Positions 60,874 to 64,000 of a stretch of 64,000 bases of DNA are shown piece after piece (position 1 is the stretch's first letter; every line of letters begins with the position of its first letter). Below the pieces are notes generated by a model. That model was given only the letters and a program-made list of their open reading frames with translations. It did not search any database and had not been told where the DNA came from. Source of the stretch: Vannielia sp. (GTDB taxonomy: Bacteria; Pseudomonadota; Alphaproteobacteria; Rhodobacterales; Rhodobacteraceae); assembly GCF_029212645.1 (NCBI RefSeq), contig NZ_JARGND010000016.1, positions 1-64,000 on the forward strand. The letters run 5' to 3'. The position numbers were made by a program, and so were the translations under genes.

Positions 60874-62601
60874 ATGAGCCTCGGCCTTTTCGGAAAACTG
60901 CCCGCAAAGGGCGATTTCATCACCCGCGCGATTGAGCCCGAGGTGCTGGCGTTCTGGGAGCGCTGGCTCGAAAAATCGGTTGGCGGGGCCAAGCACCATC
61001 TCGCCGGGGATTGGGACCGAGTTTATGGCGCCAGCCCGGTGTGGCGTTTCTGGATTGGGCCGGGGGTGTTTGGCTACCCGGTGGCGGGCGCGTTGACCGC
61101 CTCGGTCGATAAGGTGGGGCGGCAGTTTCCGCTGACGCTGGTGCTTTCGGGGATGGGCCACAGCCACCCGGTGCCGCCGCTCTCGGACCCGATGGAAGAT
61201 TGGTATGGCACCCTTGAGCGGGCCTTGCTGGCGGCAAAGTCGGCCCATTTTGACGGCGATGTTGACGGCTTCCTGCAATCTCTTCCCATGCCCAATGCCG
61301 CGCCCTGTGCGATGGGCGAGGACAGGCGCAATGCCTTTTTTGCCTATGGGGAGCACGGGCTTGGCCAGATGCTGGCGGATGTTCGCGATCATGATCACCA
61401 GTTGGCCTCGTTCGAGCGCAGCTATTGGTGGACTGGTGGCAACGAATATGTTGGCCCCGGCATGATCGCGATGGACGGGATGCCGGATGCGCTGGGCTTC
61501 GCCGGGATGCTGCGCGGCTTTGGCCCGCCCGCGCGGGTGCATCAGCCGGTAGAACCGCCGGTTGCCGCTGCCGGGGCGCTTGGCCCTGCCGCTTCCGCTG
61601 CCGCCGCGCGGGATGACCGCCCGGCACGGGAAACGACCGTGCCACCGCAGGATCTGATCTCGACAGATGAAGAGGCCGCGGCCGCTGCCGCCTGGGGCGC
61701 GGCGCCCGCCGACGAAGCGGGTGAGGCGCTTGCCTGGGCCGCGCCGAGCGATGCGGTGGATGATGCCTATGCCGCCGAGTTGACCGGCGAAGAAGCCGCC
61801 AGCCCGTTTGATGACCCCAATGCCGATTGGAGCTTTCCCACAAAGGAGGCCGCCCCCGCGCCGGAACCGGAACCGGAGCCTGAGCCCGAGGTTGAGAAGG
61901 TTGAGGAAGCCCCCGAAGACCTGTTTGACGACGGCCCGGAGCCCTATGGCATGAGCGGCGTTGCGGCGGGCGAAGATATTTACGCCGATATCTCTTCGCA
62001 GGACGACGAAGACGACGGCAGCGGCATTACTGGCCTTACCGATGAGGACGAGGATAACGCGGCTGACGTGGAAGATGAGCCAGAGGCAACGGCGGTGGAC
62101 GAGAACGAAGATGACGCGGGTGGCGAAGCGGCAAACCAGGCCGAGGACGCCTCTGCTGAAGAGGCTGACGAGGCCGTAGGAGAGGCCGATGCACCGGCTG
62201 AGGCTGAGGAGGCAGAACGGGATGGCGACGGTGAGGCCAAGCCCGAAGACAGCCCCGTCAAGGCGGATGGCGCAGAGGGTGACGAGGCGCAGATTGCGGA
62301 ACCGGCGGAGGCTGACACACCTGACGACGGGGAGAGTGCGCCCGAAGATGAACCGGTTGCCGAGACCGATGAAGAGGCCGGAAACGAGACCGACGAGAAC
62401 GAGACTGACATCGAGACCGACAATGAAGCCGCAGAAGAGACCCTGAACGCGCAAGCCGACGACGAGATCGCACAGGAAAACGCTCTTCCCGAGGATGACG
62501 AGAGCCCATTTGGCGCTCCAGACAGCAATGCAGCGGGCTTGGGTGGCAAAAGAGGCGGTTTTCGTGGCCTCTTTTCACGCCGTGGGCGGGGGGAGGATTG
62601 A
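60874..62601 (+). CDS. tagF: T6SS post-translational repressor TagF with long acidic tail
   Basis: 575 residues. The first ~220 are the TagF fold: MSLGLFGKLPAKGDFITRAIEPEVLAFWERWLEKSV, WRFWIGPGVFGYPVAGALTASVDKVGRQFPLTLVLSG, ERSYWWTGGNEYVGPGMIAMDGMP. The following ~330 residues are Glu/Asp/Ala-rich, low complexity and surely disordered, ending in ESPFGAPDSN and a basic GLGGKRGGFRGLFSRRGRGED. TagF proteins of this class are about 200-230 residues, or fused to PppA in Agrobacterium; the free acidic tail is unusual. TagF holds T6SS off, in Agrobacterium by acting on Fha. The gene starts 3 bases after tssM. Confidence 0.93.
   Translation: MSLGLFGKLPAKGDFITRAIEPEVLAFWERWLEKSVGGAKHHLAGDWDRVYGASPVWRFWIGPGVFGYPVAGALTASVDKVGRQFPLTLVLSGMGHSHPVPPLSDPMEDWYGTLERALLAAKSAHFDGDVDGFLQSLPMPNAAPCAMGEDRRNAFFAYGEHGLGQMLADVRDHDHQLASFERSYWWTGGNEYVGPGMIAMDGMPDALGFAGMLRGFGPPARVHQPVEPPVAAAGALGPAASAAAARDDRPARETTVPPQDLISTDEEAAAAAAWGAAPADEAGEALAWAAPSDAVDDAYAAELTGEEAASPFDDPNADWSFPTKEAAPAPEPEPEPEPEVEKVEEAPEDLFDDGPEPYGMSGVAAGEDIYADISSQDDEDDGSGITGLTDEDEDNAADVEDEPEATAVDENEDDAGGEAANQAEDASAEEADEAVGEADAPAEAEEAERDGDGEAKPEDSPVKADGAEGDEAQIAEPAEADTPDDGESAPEDEPVAETDEEAGNETDENETDIETDNEAAEETLNAQADDEIAQENALPEDDESPFGAPDSNAAGLGGKRGGFRGLFSRRGRGED
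62503..62520 (+). other. SPFGAP motif in the TagF tail
   Basis: The hexapeptide SPFGAP, preceded by Glu as in two of the TagH copies (ESPFGAP), occurs once near the C-terminus of TagF. See the TagH linker repeat at 39758-40050. Confidence 0.9.
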
Positions 62602-62675
62602 CCGCACATGGTTAAGCGCCGACACTGCCCCAGCCCAAAAATAACAAGACCCCCAGAAACGGGAACCATTACGGC

Positions 62676-63455
62676 ATGAATGCACGACTTTTCAGGTTTG
62701 AAACCGGCGCGATCAGCCATACCGGCTATGCGCGGGACCACAACGAGGACAATTACCACTCGGATCCTGAAGGTGGCATGTGGGTCGTGGCCGATGGCAT
62801 GGGCGGGCACCATGGGGGGGATTATGCCTCGGGGGCGATCGTTCAGCACCTTTCATCGGTGGGCAAACCCACGTCGGCCCCCGATCTTCAGGCGCGTTTT
62901 GTGGAGCGGATCAGCCGCGCCAACGCCGAAATCCAGCAACGCGCGATTGCCCAAGGGGCAACCATTGGCTCTACGGTGGTGTCACTGCTGGTGTTTGAAC
63001 AGCATTTTGCCTGCGTCTGGTCTGGTGACAGCCGGGTTTACCTGATCCGCGACGGCCAGTTGACCCAGCTTTCGCGCGATCATACCGAAGCCAACGAGTT
63101 GCTTGATCGCGGCGCAATCACCCCGGAAGAGGCCGAAAACTGGCCGCGCAAGAATGTCATCACCCGCGCGATCGGGGTGCATCCGGATGTGCATCTTGAT
63201 CACAAGTACGGCACATTACGGAACCGCGACACCTTCATCCTGTGCTCCGACGGTTTGACAGCCCATGTTGAAGACCATGAAATCCTTGAGATTGCCCGAA
63301 AGCACCAGCCGCAAAAAGCCTGCGACCTGCTGCTTGACCTTACCTTGCAACGGGGCGCGACTGACAATACCACGGTTTTGGTCGTGCGGGCCTTCGACAA
63401 GACCGAAGTTACGCCGATGACGGCGATCTTCGAATTGCCGCAGGAAGGGATCTGA
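62676..63455 (+). CDS. pppA: T6SS PP2C-family protein phosphatase PppA
   Basis: 259 residues of the PPM/PP2C family with all metal-binding motifs: GYARDHNEDNYH (about 19-30), VVADGMGGHHGGDYAS (about 38-53), WSGDSRVYLIRDGQLTQLSRDHTEANELLDRGAIT, ILCSDGLTAHV and TDNTTVLVVRAF. It dephosphorylates the PpkA target and resets T6SS. It starts 74 bases after tagF and ends 4 bases before ppkA, so all belong to one operon. Confidence 0.94.
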   Translation: MNARLFRFETGAISHTGYARDHNEDNYHSDPEGGMWVVADGMGGHHGGDYASGAIVQHLSSVGKPTSAPDLQARFVERISRANAEIQQRAIAQGATIGSTVVSLLVFEQHFACVWSGDSRVYLIRDGQLTQLSRDHTEANELLDRGAITPEEAENWPRKNVITRAIGVHPDVHLDHKYGTLRNRDTFILCSDGLTAHVEDHEILEIARKHQPQKACDLLLDLTLQRGATDNTTVLVVRAFDKTEVTPMTAIFELPQEGI

Positions 63456-63459
63456 GCCG

Positions 63460-64000
63460 GTGGCCAGCGACGACAACCAATCCCCGAAGCCTGACAGCCA
63501 GAAAACAGTCATCTCCTCGGTCGCGCCGACCGGGGTGGCGATTGGCACGCAGATCATGGGAACCTTCGAGATCACCGAACACATCGCCACCGGCGGTATG
63601 GGCGAGGTTTATCGCGGGTTCAACATCCACACCGAAGAGCCGGTTGCGATCAAGATCGTGCTGGCGGCGCTGGCGCATGACGAGAAGATCCTTTCGCTGT
63701 TCCAGAAAGAGGCCACGGTGCTGGGCCGCCTGCACCATGATGCCATTGTGCGCTACATGCTCTTCACGGTTGATCCGGGGATTCAGCGCGCCTGTCTGGT
63801 GATGGAGTTCGTCGAGGGCCGGTCGCTGGCCGATTTCTACGCCGAAGAGGGCAAGATGCCCTGCGAAGACGTGAAAACCATGATGCGCCGCGTGGCGAGT
63901 GGTTTGCAAAAGGCGCATGATCTGGGCGTGGTTCACCGTGACCTGAGCCCGGATAATGTGGTCATCCAGGATGGCCTCATCAGCCATACCAAGATCATTG
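63460..64000 (+). CDS. ppkA: T6SS serine/threonine kinase PpkA (cut by window end)
   Basis: 180 residues are visible from the GTG at 63460, which has AGGAAGGG about 12 bases upstream. The N-terminal ~30 residues are polar and include DSQKTVISS (Thr16), closely similar to the two motifs of TssL. The kinase domain follows: Gly loop IATGGMGEVYRG, catalytic lysine in VAIKIVLAAL, LVMEFVEGRSLADFY and catalytic loop VHRDLSPDNVVI. The activation segment and any C-terminal sensory part lie outside. PpkA phosphorylates T6SS components to trigger assembly through the FHA protein. Confidence 0.92.
   Translation, partial: MASDDNQSPKPDSQKTVISSVAPTGVAIGTQIMGTFEITEHIATGGMGEVYRGFNIHTEEPVAIKIVLAALAHDEKILSLFQKEATVLGRLHHDAIVRYMLFTVDPGIQRACLVMEFVEGRSLADFYAEEGKMPCEDVKTMMRRVASGLQKAHDLGVVHRDLSPDNVVIQDGLISHTKII

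Overview
The window is one continuous piece of a GC-rich alphaproteobacterial chromosome. Protein styles and gene neighbourhoods (PhrR/PraR-type XRE regulator, MOFRL glycerate kinase, BapA-like adhesin with its own type I exporter, TagF/PppA/PpkA-type T6SS) fit a Rhodobacterales (roseobacter-group) bacterium best. Genus cannot be set from the sequence alone. No rRNA, tRNA, CRISPR array, insertion sequence or phage gene was recognised.

Left part, 1-9.5 kb, is mostly housekeeping: a truncated quinone oxidoreductase, an XRE regulator behind what reads as a textbook sigma-54 promoter, a HisN-type phosphatase overlapping 8-oxoguanine deaminase, a secreted CAP-domain protein followed by what looks like a decayed second copy, guanine deaminase, then mgtE, 5-formyltetrahydrofolate cyclo-ligase and murD. 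From 9.8 to 18.5 kb lies a self-contained adhesin export locus: a 1229-residue BapA-like adhesin built of about nine Ig-like repeats, then an outer-membrane lipoprotein of the TolC type, a LapB-type ABC exporter with a degenerate C39 domain and a HlyD-type adaptor, the last three translationally coupled.

From 18.5 to 24.7 kb, on the minus strand, is an unusual four-gene operon: a winged-helix/TolB-like/TPR regulator, a PAP2/vanadium-haloperoxidase-fold protein with a 13-fold Val-Ser-Gly N-terminal repeat, a subtilisin-family protease without a signal peptide, and a divergent heme-peroxidase-like protein that appears to lack the proximal histidine. I know of no description of this combination. 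Glycerate 2-kinase and a small membrane protein follow.

From 26.7 kb to the right edge is a near complete type VI secretion locus. The minus-strand half holds (in transcription order) vgrG, an unassigned gene, tagH (FHA), a small periplasmic OmpA-like gene, tssA, tssB, tssC, hcp, tssE, tssF, tssG, clpV and an unknown 153-residue gene. The plus-strand half holds tssK, tssL (with OmpA domain), tssM, tagF, pppA and ppkA (cut by the window end). A 3261-residue autotransporter adhesin sits between the halves. No tssJ and no PAAR gene is visible. The post-translational control branch (PpkA kinase, PppA phosphatase, TagH reader, TagF repressor) is complete, and two short linear motifs recur across its members: (D/G)S(G/Q)KTVI near the N-termini of TssL (twice) and PpkA, and SPFGAP in the TagH linker (five times) and the TagF tail (once). 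These are the most promising new signals in the window, together with the peroxidase/protease operon.
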